Below are positions 25,182-33,222 of a DNA stretch of 53,478 nucleotides, one piece after another (position 1 is the first letter of the stretch; each line of letters opens with the position of its first letter). A model generated the notes under the pieces. That model searched no databases and was not told the DNA's origin. It saw only the letters and a program-made list of their open reading frames with translations. The stretch is from assembly GCA_947504705.1 (NCBI GenBank), contig CANNIA010000024.1:1-53478 (forward strand), read 5' to 3'. A program made the position numbers and the translations under genes. The DNA comes from Paracoccaceae bacterium (GTDB lineage: Bacteria > Pseudomonadota > Alphaproteobacteria > Rhodobacterales > Rhodobacteraceae).

Positions 25182-26525
25182 ATGACCGACTTTCACCGCG
25201 ACCGCCGAAAGATCGACCCCAGCCGCGAAGACCGCTTGGGCGATGGAACCCCGAACGACAATGACCGGGTGGAAATCGGACCAACCCAGCTAGCGTTCCG
25301 TGAATGGGAAGCGTCGGGTCTGACCCCACCCAATCTGGACCGGATGCGCGAATACCGCTGGAAGCGGCTTACTGCGGCGCTGGTGGCGCGTGACATTGGC
25401 GGCCTGTTGATGTTCGATCCCCTGAACATCCGCTATGCCACCGACACCACCAACATGCAGCTTTGGAACAGCCACAACCCGTTTCGCGCCCTGCTTCTGT
25501 GTGCGGACGGCCATATGGTGATCTGGGAATACAAGCAGGCACCCTTCCTTGTCACCTTCAACCCGCTGGTCAAGGAGCTGCGCTCGGGCGCGTCGTTCTT
25601 TTATTCGATCACCGGCGACAAGGGGGATGAGGCTGCCACCTCGTTTGCCAATCAGGTTGATGAGGTGATGCGCGCCCATGCCGGGACCAACCGCCGCCTT
25701 GCTGTCGACAAGATCATGGTCGCGGGCCTGCGGGCACTGGAACGCAAGGGCTTTACCGTTCTGGAAGGCGAAGAGGTCACCGAACGCACCCGCGCGATCA
25801 AGGGCCCCGATGACATCCTGGCAATGCGCTGCGCCCATGACGCTTGCGAAAAGGCGATTGCGGAAATGGAGGTATTCACCCGCGCCGAAGTCCCGAAGGG
25901 CGGCGTTTCCGAAAACGACATCTGGGCCGAACTGCACAAAGGCAACATCCGGCGCGGCGGGGAATGGATCGAGACCCGGCTTCTTGCTTCGGGTCCGCGC
26001 ACCAATCCTTGGTTTCAGGAATGCGGCCCTCGCATCGTGCAGAACAACGAAATCGTCGCCTTCGACACCGACCTGATCGGCGCTTATGGCATCTGCATCG
26101 ACATAAGCCGCAGCTGGTGGGTCGGCGATGCCCGGCCCTCGAACGCGATGGTTTCGGCGATGAATCACGGGCTTGACCACATACGCGACCACAAGTCGCG
26201 CCTGAAGCCCGGCGTCACCATCCGAGAGCTGACGCATGGCGGCCACAAGCTGGAAGACCAGTATTGGAAGCAGAAATACTCCTGCAAGATGCACGGTGTC
26301 GGGCTTTGCGACGAATGGCCCTTCGTGCCCTATTCCGACGGCTGGGTCGATGGCGCGATGGAGCACGCGCTGGAACCGGGCATGACGCTGTGCGTCGAGG
26401 CCTTGATCAGCCCCGAGGGCGGCGACTTCTCGATCAAGCTGGAAGATCAGGTTCTGATTACCGAAACAGGCTGTGAGAACCTGACCAAGTATCCGTTCGA
26501 TCCCCGGCTGCTGGGACAAATGTGA
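25182..26525 (+). CDS. dddP: Dimethylsulfoniopropionate lyase DddP
   Basis: Metallopeptidase-fold (M24/creatinase-like) enzyme of 447 aa that cleaves DMSP to dimethyl sulfide and acrylate. The ATG at 25182 follows GGGAGGC; an in-frame ATG at 25152 is less likely. Stretches recalled from Roseovarius DddP are present: LGDGTPNDNDRVEIGPT, GLLMFDPLNIRYATDTTNMQ, RRGGEWIETRLLASGPRTNP and WFQECGPRI. Metal ligands are visible: AFDTDLIGAYGICIDISR (Asp), KMHGVGLCDEWPF (His), CVEALISPEGGDFSIKLEDQ (two Glu). These separate it from Xaa-Pro peptidases. No ddd regulator or acrylate gene lies beside it; it follows the EF-G-like gene by 132 nt. Confidence 0.9.
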   Translation: MTDFHRDRRKIDPSREDRLGDGTPNDNDRVEIGPTQLAFREWEASGLTPPNLDRMREYRWKRLTAALVARDIGGLLMFDPLNIRYATDTTNMQLWNSHNPFRALLLCADGHMVIWEYKQAPFLVTFNPLVKELRSGASFFYSITGDKGDEAATSFANQVDEVMRAHAGTNRRLAVDKIMVAGLRALERKGFTVLEGEEVTERTRAIKGPDDILAMRCAHDACEKAIAEMEVFTRAEVPKGGVSENDIWAELHKGNIRRGGEWIETRLLASGPRTNPWFQECGPRIVQNNEIVAFDTDLIGAYGICIDISRSWWVGDARPSNAMVSAMNHGLDHIRDHKSRLKPGVTIRELTHGGHKLEDQYWKQKYSCKMHGVGLCDEWPFVPYSDGWVDGAMEHALEPGMTLCVEALISPEGGDFSIKLEDQVLITETGCENLTKYPFDPRLLGQM

Positions 26526-26642
26526 AACCCCTGCTAGGCAAATGCTTCGCCTATGTTTGTGCTGGATTTCGCCTCAATTCAGCCTTCGCAACCGTCTTAC
26601 GTCTCAATCTTTGGGTCTGAGTCCGAAGGAAAGGAAAGACAG

Positions 26643-27212
26643 ATGAAATTCCGGAATGGTGCCATTCTCGCGGTCACAATTCTTGCTGCAACTGCGCAAA
26701 GCTCTGCCGCCCTCGACTGGTCTGCTGAGGTTTACGGCGGGATCAGCAACGAACGTGACGAAGACTATGACGGAAAATCCTATCCTGTGGACCAGGGCAA
26801 TACCTACGGCGTTGGCATCTATGCCGATGGTTTGATACCTGGTTTCACGGTTGGCGTTGACCTAATGAGCACCAGCGCTTTGTGGACCGGCTATACCGAC
26901 GAATCTGTCGAATCGATCAGCCTGATGGCAGTCGTTCGCAAGGACTTCGCCATCGGGCAATCGCTGGAAGCCTATGCCTCGGGTGGGCTCGGGGCCATTC
27001 GAGTCAATTATCTTTACCTGGGCGAAGACTTTGCAGGCGTCGTTGCTGGCGGACAGCTTGCCGTCGGCCTGCGCCACAGTGTCGGGGCAAACGCAAGCAT
27101 CTTCGGAGAAGTGAAATACCAAACAGCCTTCAAGGACGCCGATATTAGTGCGACGGAAACGCAAGGCTACCACAGCACCAACATTCTGGTGGGCTTTAAG
27201 CTCGGCTTCTGA
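26643..27212 (+). CDS. Outer-membrane beta-barrel protein
   Basis: Protein of 189 aa beginning with a cleavable signal peptide (MKFRNGAILAVTILAATAQS, AxA-like end SSAA). Alternating beta strands follow and the last residue is phenylalanine (GFKLGF), as needed for BAM insertion. It resembles opacity/Omp25-type eight-strand porins (SLEAYASGGLGAIRVNYLYL, ANASIFGEVKYQTAF). ATG at 26643 is preceded by AAGGAAAG; the longer open frame is not supported. Function unknown. The region is somewhat less GC-rich than dddP before it. Confidence 0.8.
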   Translation: MKFRNGAILAVTILAATAQSSAALDWSAEVYGGISNERDEDYDGKSYPVDQGNTYGVGIYADGLIPGFTVGVDLMSTSALWTGYTDESVESISLMAVVRKDFAIGQSLEAYASGGLGAIRVNYLYLGEDFAGVVAGGQLAVGLRHSVGANASIFGEVKYQTAFKDADISATETQGYHSTNILVGFKLGF

Positions 27213-27315
27213 CCGAGCCTTTGGAAAGGCTGCCGCTTTGCTAACGCGCCTGCGGATCGAGGTTTGAGCATTGGTCGGCAGGCGTAGCCGAAGTCGGCGC
27301 GACGGTTCTCGGGAT

Positions 27316-27645
27316 CTACCTTGCCCGTTCTGCGTCCGCTGCCGGGGCATCATCACCGACACCAATCGAGATTTCGTATTTCAGGAAGGCGCGGTCGCGG
27401 AACGGAATGGCTTCGCGGTATTCTCTGCTTTTGAACACGGAATCCACCGCCTCGCGGTCGGGGTACTCCACGATTACTGCCATCTGGGCCGGACGATTGC
27501 CTACAATCGGCTCAATCAGGGTGAACCGTTTGACGATCCGTGCCCGGGCACGTTCCAGAAGCGGGGTGGTGATGCGGAAGTATTCACCCAGAGCCTGAGG
27601 TTCGCTTTCATTGATCGAAAGCAGCGCAATCACTGTAACAGCCAC
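27316..27645 (-). CDS. DUF1330-family protein
   Basis: Protein of 109 aa with a ferredoxin-like alpha/beta barrel pattern typical of DUF1330: ALLSINESEPQALGEYFRIT, RFTLIEPIVGNRPAQMAVIV, SVFKSREYREAIPFRD. GTG start at 27645 chosen because CGGAGGT lies 5 nt upstream; the longer frame would add an unrelated leader. Cytoplasmic; members are often annotated as dimeric with unknown substrate. Stands alone, convergent with the barrel gene. Confidence 0.8.
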   Translation of the reverse strand: MAVTVIALLSINESEPQALGEYFRITTPLLERARARIVKRFTLIEPIVGNRPAQMAVIVEYPDREAVDSVFKSREYREAIPFRDRAFLKYEISIGVGDDAPAADAERAR

Positions 27646-27762
27646 GCGGACCTCCGAAGAAAACGTTTCACCCTCACGAAAAAGACATGATCCAAGGGAA
27701 AACAAAAGCCCAGATTGCAAGCGGTTTCATAATTCTCATCCGCTGTGACTTTTTGGCACCGC

Positions 27763-28647
27763 TCAAAGATCGACCAACGCCAGCACCCCTAGGTGATCCG
27801 ACCCGAATGCCCCGCGAAGTTCGGTCCGCCCGCCAGCCGGAGCAAAGACATGGTCGATCGCCAGCCGAGGCCAGGGCTCAAAGCCGGTATAGGTGCCCAA
27901 TGTCGGCCCGGCTGCCACGGTCCTTGTCACTGCGGCAAGCGACTTTACCCCACTGGCCCAGACCACCATGTTGAAATCGCCCCCCATGATCACCGGGCCT
28001 TCCAGCCTGGCAAGGACCGGAATCAACATGTCGACATGATCGGCCTGCTGATAGGGCCAAGGCCAGTGCAGATGGACCGAGACGACCCAGAACGTCTCTT
28101 TCCCATCCGTGACCTGCATCGCCGCAAGACCGGGCGCACAGAAACCCGTGCCCTCGACCATCGGCAGCCGGCTGGCCACTGCATCGCCCCCGATCTTGCT
28201 GCCAGGGCAGACTTGCTGCGAAGGATAGCTGTCCTTCAGGTTCGCCAGCATCACGAGATTGGGCTCGGACACCTCTTGCAGCGTGATCGCAACCGGGTTT
28301 GCCGCGCGGATATCGGCCTCCAGCGCAGCAAGCGCATCATTCCGAAACAGCATGTTCTTCTGATAGATCAATATCCGCCCCGGCGGCCCGGCAATCGAAT
28401 AGGCCAAAAACAGCTGCAACCCGCAGATCATCGCAAACAGCGTGGCTCCGAACGAGGCCATCTGCATCCCCGCCATGCTGGCCAGCACCGCCGTCAGCAG
28501 CACTGCCATCACCGCCAATGGTCGCGCGACAGCCAGGGAATCGCCCAAGGGGTGCAGCCAGCCAAGGTATCCCCCGGCCAAAGACAGGATCGCCAGCGTC
28601 ACCAGCGTTCCCGCCGAGTTTCGCCAAAAGTGGTTTTCCGTTCCCAA
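27763..28647 (-). CDS. Membrane-anchored endonuclease/exonuclease/phosphatase-family protein
   Basis: About 294 aa. Three N-terminal membrane helices (AGTLVTLAILSLAGGYLGWL; LAVMAVLLTAVLASMAGMQM; LFAMICGLQLFLAYSIA) precede a DNase I-like domain with QEVSEP, SVHLHWPWP, MGGDFNMVVWASG and GSDHLGVLALV, covering the Glu, His, Asp/Asn and terminal Asp-His of the family. The architecture matches YafD-like proteins; substrate could be nucleic acid or a phospholipid head group. Start is uncertain: TTG 28647 has GGAAGGGG upstream, and further frame to 29100 is antisense to purB and is rejected. Confidence 0.75.
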   Translation of the reverse strand: MGTENHFWRNSAGTLVTLAILSLAGGYLGWLHPLGDSLAVARPLAVMAVLLTAVLASMAGMQMASFGATLFAMICGLQLFLAYSIAGPPGRILIYQKNMLFRNDALAALEADIRAANPVAITLQEVSEPNLVMLANLKDSYPSQQVCPGSKIGGDAVASRLPMVEGTGFCAPGLAAMQVTDGKETFWVVSVHLHWPWPYQQADHVDMLIPVLARLEGPVIMGGDFNMVVWASGVKSLAAVTRTVAAGPTLGTYTGFEPWPRLAIDHVFAPAGGRTELRGAFGSDHLGVLALVDL

Positions 28648-28824
28648 CGCCGCCCCTTCCGATGCCAATGGCTCAATTCCCAAGCTGCTCAAGGCCCGAT
28701 GACTGCGGCATAAATGTGGAACGCTGCCGCCCATTTGTCGGCCCGCGCCAAGTCTTGCACCCTCGCCCCTTGCGGCGTAAGGGGTCGCAAGTTCCCCTTT
28801 CGCAGCTTTACCCCGAGGTCCAAG

Positions 28825-30129
28825 ATGATCCCGCGCTATTCCCGCCCCGACATGGTTGCGATCTGGTCCCCCGAGACCCGTTTCAAGATCTGGTTCGAAA
28901 TCGAGGCCCATGCCTGCGACGCTCAGGCCGCCTTGGGCGTGATCCCGAAAGCCAATGCCGAGGCCGTCTGGCGCGCCAAGGATGCCGAATTCAACGTCGC
29001 CCGGATTGATGAGATCGAGGCCGTCACCAAGCACGATGTCATCGCCTTTCTGACCCATCTGGCCGAAATCATCGGCAATGACGAAGCGCGCTTTGTCCAT
29101 CAGGGCATGACCTCATCCGACGTGCTGGACACCACGCTGAACATCCAGCTGGTCCGCGCCGCCGATCTCCTTCTCAAGGGCCTTGACCGGGTGCTGGCCG
29201 CGCTGAAGTCCCGCGCCCATGAACACAAGGATACGGTCCGCATCGGCCGCAGCCACGGCATCCATGCCGAACCCACGACGATGGGCCTGACCTTCGCCCG
29301 CTTCTATGCCGAAATGTCGCGCAACCGCGCCCGCCTTCTGAACGCCCGCGCCGAAGTGGCGACCGGAGCCATCTCAGGCGCAGTGGGCACCTTCGCCAAC
29401 ATCGACCCGGCGGTCGAAGAGCATGTCTGCAAGATGCTGGGCCTCACGCCCGAGCCGATCTCCACCCAAGTCATCCCCCGCGACCGCCATGCGATGTTCT
29501 TCGCGACCCTCGGCGTCATCGCCTCCAGCATCGAAAACGTCGCCATCGAAATCCGCCACATGCAGCGGACCGAGGTGCTTGAGGCCGAGGAGTTCTTTTC
29601 CCCCGGCCAAAAGGGCTCCAGCGCGATGCCGCACAAGCGCAACCCGGTGCTGACCGAGAACCTGACCGGCCTTGCCCGGCTGGTGCGCATGGCCGTGGTC
29701 CCCGCGCTGGAAAACGTGGCGCTTTGGCATGAACGCGACATCAGCCATTCCTCGGTTGAACGCGCCATCGGCCCCGATGCCACGATCACGCTCGATTTCG
29801 CGCTGCACCGTCTGGCGGGCGTGGTGGAAAAGCTGGTGATCTACCCCGACAACATGCTGAAGAACATGACCAAATTCAAAGGCTTGATCATGTCACAACG
29901 CGTGCTTCTGGCCCTCACGCAGGCCGGTGTCAGCCGTGAAGACAGCTATCGCCTTGTGCAAAGGAACGCGATGAAGGTCTGGGAAAAGGGCGCCGATTTC
30001 AAGACCGAGCTTCTCGCCGACCCCGAAGTGACCGCCGCCCTGTCGCCCGCGGAAATCGAGGAAAAGTTCGACCTTGGCTATCATACCAAACACGTCGACA
30101 CGATCTTCGCCCGGGTCTTTGGCGCTTAA
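28825..30129 (+). CDS. purB: Adenylosuccinate lyase
   Basis: Purine biosynthesis enzyme of 434 aa that releases fumarate from SAICAR and adenylosuccinate. The start MIPRYSRPDMVAIWSPETRF is standard for the short-type PurB. Signature GSSAMPHKRNPV lies near residue 264-275, with HQGMTSSDVLDTTLN and RSHGIHAEPTTMG holding catalytic histidines and SHSSVERAIGP near 310. ATG 28825 follows CGAGGTCC. It is divergent from the phosphatase-family gene and is followed by two secreted small proteins. Confidence 0.97.
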   Translation: MIPRYSRPDMVAIWSPETRFKIWFEIEAHACDAQAALGVIPKANAEAVWRAKDAEFNVARIDEIEAVTKHDVIAFLTHLAEIIGNDEARFVHQGMTSSDVLDTTLNIQLVRAADLLLKGLDRVLAALKSRAHEHKDTVRIGRSHGIHAEPTTMGLTFARFYAEMSRNRARLLNARAEVATGAISGAVGTFANIDPAVEEHVCKMLGLTPEPISTQVIPRDRHAMFFATLGVIASSIENVAIEIRHMQRTEVLEAEEFFSPGQKGSSAMPHKRNPVLTENLTGLARLVRMAVVPALENVALWHERDISHSSVERAIGPDATITLDFALHRLAGVVEKLVIYPDNMLKNMTKFKGLIMSQRVLLALTQAGVSREDSYRLVQRNAMKVWEKGADFKTELLADPEVTAALSPAEIEEKFDLGYHTKHVDTIFARVFGA

Positions 30130-30257
30130 GCCCACCCCTACCCCCGCGACGTAATGACGCAAGCGTGATCAGTCGTGTCCCGCTTGCCGACAATTTTCTG
30201 GTTTCGACGTGCCCGAGTCGTGTTAGTTTTTTGAAAACTCAACCTGTGAGGTATGTC

Positions 30258-30830
30258 ATGCGTCTTCTTCTTATCACCGCAATCGCCCTGTTCCCGCAAT
30301 TCAGCTACGCCAACGGCAGTGGCGGTGGCAGCAGTGGCGGTGGCAGCAGTGGCAGTGGCGGCGACGACGAACCGCCGAAGGTGACCCAGACCAGTGAAGA
30401 CTGCAAGGCAGGCGAAGTCTGGGATGAAAAGACCGAGGCCTGCCTGGAATCCTCCGGCAGCCTTCTGACCGATGACCAGCGCTATATGGCTGTGCGCGAA
30501 CTGGCCTATGCCGGTCGCCCTGCCGATGCCAAGCTGATCCTTGACACCATGACCGAAGGCAAGACCGCCCGCGTCATGACCTACGAAGGCTTCCTTCTGC
30601 GCAAGATGGGCTTCGTCGAGGAAGGCATTGCCGCCTATGAAGAGGCGCTGGCCATCGACCCGGCCAACATCCTTGCCCGCAACTACTACGGCCAGCTTCT
30701 GGTCGAGATGGACGAGATCGAACTTGCCCAGGCCCAGCTTGACGAAATCCGCGCCTATGGCGGGGCTGGCACATGGTCGGAACGCTCGCTTGCCAATGCG
30801 ATTGCCACGGGAGTTACCTACAACTTCTAA
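30258..30830 (+). CDS. Secreted TPR protein with Gly/Ser linker and C-x5-WD-x5-C motif
   Basis: Protein of 190 aa. Signal peptide MRLLLITAIALFPQFSYA, then a Gly/Ser linker (GSGGGSSGGGSSGSGG) encoded by short direct repeats at about 30316-30360, an acidic patch, a two-cysteine motif C-KAGEV-WD-EKTEA-C, and two or three TPR-like helical hairpins (AYEEALAIDPANILARNYYG). Likely periplasmic. ATG 30258 has TGAGGTA upstream. The cysteine motif is repeated with identical spacing in the next, 54-aa gene. Function unknown. Confidence 0.78.
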   Translation: MRLLLITAIALFPQFSYANGSGGGSSGGGSSGSGGDDEPPKVTQTSEDCKAGEVWDEKTEACLESSGSLLTDDQRYMAVRELAYAGRPADAKLILDTMTEGKTARVMTYEGFLLRKMGFVEEGIAAYEEALAIDPANILARNYYGQLLVEMDEIELAQAQLDEIRAYGGAGTWSERSLANAIATGVTYNF

Positions 30831-30844
30831 AAACGGGGGGATGA

Positions 30845-31009
30845 ATGAAAGTTCTCGTGACGTTTTCGGTGCTGGCCCTGTCTGTCTTGCCAAGCCTTGC
30901 TTTGGCCGACTGCCGGGGTCATCCCCTTGACCAGACAGCCGCCAGCTGCCTGCCAAGCATGATCTGGGACGATGCGCAGGGCCGCTGCGTCCCGCAGCCG
31001 ACCAGCTAA
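30845..31009 (+). CDS. 54-aa secreted cysteine-motif protein
   Basis: Short gene starting ATG 30845, 14 nt after the upstream stop and behind GGGGGG. Encodes a clear signal peptide (MKVLVTFSVLALSVLPSLAL, ending LALA before DCRGH) and a mature part of about 33 residues with cysteines in DCRGH, C-LPSMI-WD-DAQGR-C. The C-x5-WD-x5-C spacing is the same as in the preceding TPR protein. I recall short secreted proteins of this type downstream of purB in other Rhodobacterales, sometimes mislabelled as adenylosuccinate lyase; this is memory, not a search. Probably periplasmic and disulfide-bonded. Confidence 0.75.
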   Translation: MKVLVTFSVLALSVLPSLALADCRGHPLDQTAASCLPSMIWDDAQGRCVPQPTS

Positions 31010-31097
31010 AACGGTTCCGGTCTTCACGGAGGAATCGAGCATCGGAATTCGAATCCTCTTGGTTTGAATTCTGAGTGCATCGGGCCCTGAACCGCTC
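31009..31097. repeat. Intergenic repeat with cggttc/gaaccg ends, copy 2
   Basis: Starts aacggttccggtcttcacgg directly at the stop of the 54-aa gene and ends ctgaaccgctc. It contains an internal partial palindrome ggaattcgaatcc...ttgaattctg. Its first 35 nt match the start of the element at 20638-20740; the interior is diverged. Confidence 0.55.
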
Positions 31098-31162
31098 AAA
31101 GATCAAGCTGCCGTTAACCCGCGACTGCGAAGCTTCTCGAAACCCGAATCGATGAGGTTTCG

Positions 31163-32245
31163 ATGTCCCAGGAAATGGTCCCCCTCGCCCGGATATTCCC
31201 GGACCGCCGGGCCATGGCGATTTCCCCCACCACCACTGTCCGCCCCGGCCTGACCCCGCGCCAGAAGGCCGCCGTGATTGTGCGGCATCTTCTGTCCGAT
31301 GGCGCGACCCTGCCCATTGCCACGCTTCCCGAACACATGCAGGCCGCCCTTGCCGAACAGATGGGCAAGATGCGGCTGATCGACCGGGTCACGCTGGATG
31401 CCGTGGTCAACGAATTCCTGTCCGAGCTTGAAGCGGTCGGCCTCGCCTTTTCCGGCGGCATCGAAGGGGCCCTGTTGATGATGGATGGCCACATTTCGCA
31501 ATCGGCCGCCTCGCGCATTCGCCGCCTCGCCTCAACCTCCTCAAAGGTCGACCCGTGGGAGCGGATCACCGCCCTGCCCGTCGACCGGCTTTTGCCGATC
31601 CTGACGGATGAGGCGGTCGAGGTCGGCGCTGTGATGCTGTCGAAGCTGCCTGTCCAAAAGGCGGCGGAGTTGCTGGGCCGCCTGCCCGGCGAACGGGCGC
31701 GGCGCATTGCCTATGCCGTCTCGCTGACCGGCAACACCGAACCCGAAACCGTGCGCCGAATCGGGGCAGCCCTCTTGGCCGAACTTGACAACCAACCCAT
31801 CCGCGCGTTCGAGGCGGGCCCTGTGGAACGGGTCGGCGCGATCCTGAACGTCTCACCCTCACTGACCCGCGATGATGTGCTGGAGGGTCTGGAAAACGAA
31901 GATGCCGCCTTTGCCGCCGAAGTGCGCCGCGCGATCTTTACCTTTGTCCACATCCCCGCGCGCCTGTCGCCCCGCGACGCGCCCAAGATCACCCGCATCG
32001 TCGATCAGCCGATCCTGGTCACCGCACTTGCCGCTGCGCAAGGCAAGCCTGACCTTCAAGAAGCCGCCGAATTCATCCTGGACAACATCTCGCAACGCCT
32101 GGCCCAGAGCCTGCGTGAGGAAATCCCCGCCCGTGGCAAAGTCAAGGACAAGGACGGGGAAGAGGCGATGAACGCCATCATCCTGGCGATCCGCCAAATG
32201 GAGGGGGCCGGGGAAATCACGCTCGTCCAGCCCGAGGGCGACTGA
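31163..32245 (+). CDS. fliG: Flagellar motor switch protein FliG, stand-alone
   Basis: Protein of 360 aa with the FliG layout: N-terminal domain (about 28-110; LTPRQKAAVIVRHLLSDG), middle ARM-like domain (about 135-215; MLSKLPVQKAAELLGRLPGE) and C-terminal domain (about 230-350; EAAEFILDNISQRLAQSLRE, then EEAMNAIILAIRQMEGAGEI). FliG sits in the switch complex and couples MotA to rotor rotation. The middle-domain EHPQ motif is not kept (LTDEAVEV instead), so it is a diverged form. No other flagellar gene is in the window. Confidence 0.75.
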   Translation: MSQEMVPLARIFPDRRAMAISPTTTVRPGLTPRQKAAVIVRHLLSDGATLPIATLPEHMQAALAEQMGKMRLIDRVTLDAVVNEFLSELEAVGLAFSGGIEGALLMMDGHISQSAASRIRRLASTSSKVDPWERITALPVDRLLPILTDEAVEVGAVMLSKLPVQKAAELLGRLPGERARRIAYAVSLTGNTEPETVRRIGAALLAELDNQPIRAFEAGPVERVGAILNVSPSLTRDDVLEGLENEDAAFAAEVRRAIFTFVHIPARLSPRDAPKITRIVDQPILVTALAAAQGKPDLQEAAEFILDNISQRLAQSLREEIPARGKVKDKDGEEAMNAIILAIRQMEGAGEITLVQPEGD

Positions 32246-32297
32246 CCCCGCCCGGCAACCACTTGCGGGGGGCAGGTCAAGTGCCTAGAACCGCCCG

Positions 32298-33209
32298 ATG
32301 TCCACTGCAAAGCCCTCTCAGGTCACACGCGGCATCGCGCTGATGATCCTTGCGGTCCTGCTGTTCAGCACCATGGACGCGGTCGCCAAGGGGCTGATCC
32401 AGCGCTATCCGGCACCACAGGTGATCTGGACCCGGTTCTTCGGTCAGCTTCTTTTGGTCCTGCTGCTTCTTGGCCCCGGAATTGGCCGCGGTTTTGGTCG
32501 GGGGCGGCTGCCCAGCCTTGGCACCGTGCTGCGCACCCGCTTTCCCGTGCTGCATTTCTGGCGCTCGGCCTCGCAACTTGGCGCGACCTCGTTCTTCTTC
32601 TTGTCCTTGCCGCATGTGGGCCTTGCCGAAGCGACGGCGATTGCCGACACCAACCCGGTGCTGATCACCCTGGGGGCGGCGCTTTTCCTGGGCGAAAAAC
32701 TTGGCCCGCGCCGTGTAGCGGGGGTCATGGTCGCCCTGATCGGCGCGCTGATCGTGATCCGACCGGGGGCAGGCATCTTCACCTGGTGGGCGCTGATGCC
32801 AATCGGCTGCGCTGCATCCTATGCCACCAGCGCGCTGCTGACCCGAAAGATCGGTGCGCAGGAAAGCGTCTGGGCCTCTATGATCTACGCCGCCCTTTTC
32901 GGCACCATCGTTGCCGGGGCCACCCTTCCCTTCGTCTGGGAACCCGTTGCCGGGGCCGACATTTGGCTTTTTGTCCTAATCGGCTGCCTTGGTACCGGGG
33001 CGCAACTTTGCATCATCCGCAGCTTTTCCATCACCGAGGCTGGGATCGTCGCCCCCTTCTCTTATCTCGGGATCATCTTCGCCACCTTCTGGGGCGCTGT
33101 GCTTTACAACCAATGGCCCGACCACTGGACCGTGATCGGTGCCCTTGTGATCGTGGGGGCCGGGCTTTATGTCTGGCATCGCGAGAACCGGGCGACACCC
33201 GCCCCTTAG
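32298..33209 (+). CDS. DMT-superfamily (EamA) transporter
   Basis: Integral membrane protein of 303 aa with ten predicted helices in two EamA repeats (MILAVLLFSTMDAVAKGLIQ; later MPIGCAASYATSALLTRKIG). Family members export metabolites such as amino acids or take up small solutes; the substrate cannot be told. ATG 32298 chosen as first start. Follows fliG by 52 nt and precedes the LpxL-like gene by 13 nt. Confidence 0.88.
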   Translation: MSTAKPSQVTRGIALMILAVLLFSTMDAVAKGLIQRYPAPQVIWTRFFGQLLLVLLLLGPGIGRGFGRGRLPSLGTVLRTRFPVLHFWRSASQLGATSFFFLSLPHVGLAEATAIADTNPVLITLGAALFLGEKLGPRRVAGVMVALIGALIVIRPGAGIFTWWALMPIGCAASYATSALLTRKIGAQESVWASMIYAALFGTIVAGATLPFVWEPVAGADIWLFVLIGCLGTGAQLCIIRSFSITEAGIVAPFSYLGIIFATFWGAVLYNQWPDHWTVIGALVIVGAGLYVWHRENRATPAP

Positions 33210-33222
33210 GCAGCGTTCAAGG

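Noticed and set aside
27216-27231. Terminator after the outer-membrane barrel gene (agccttt/aaaggct)
   Set aside because: The stem closes on a 2-base loop and the effective stem is only about 6 bp, with no T-run.
28648-29100. N-terminal extension of the endonuclease/phosphatase-family protein to 29100
   Set aside because: It lies antisense to purB and has no family similarity; the three membrane helices give a natural N-terminus near 28647.
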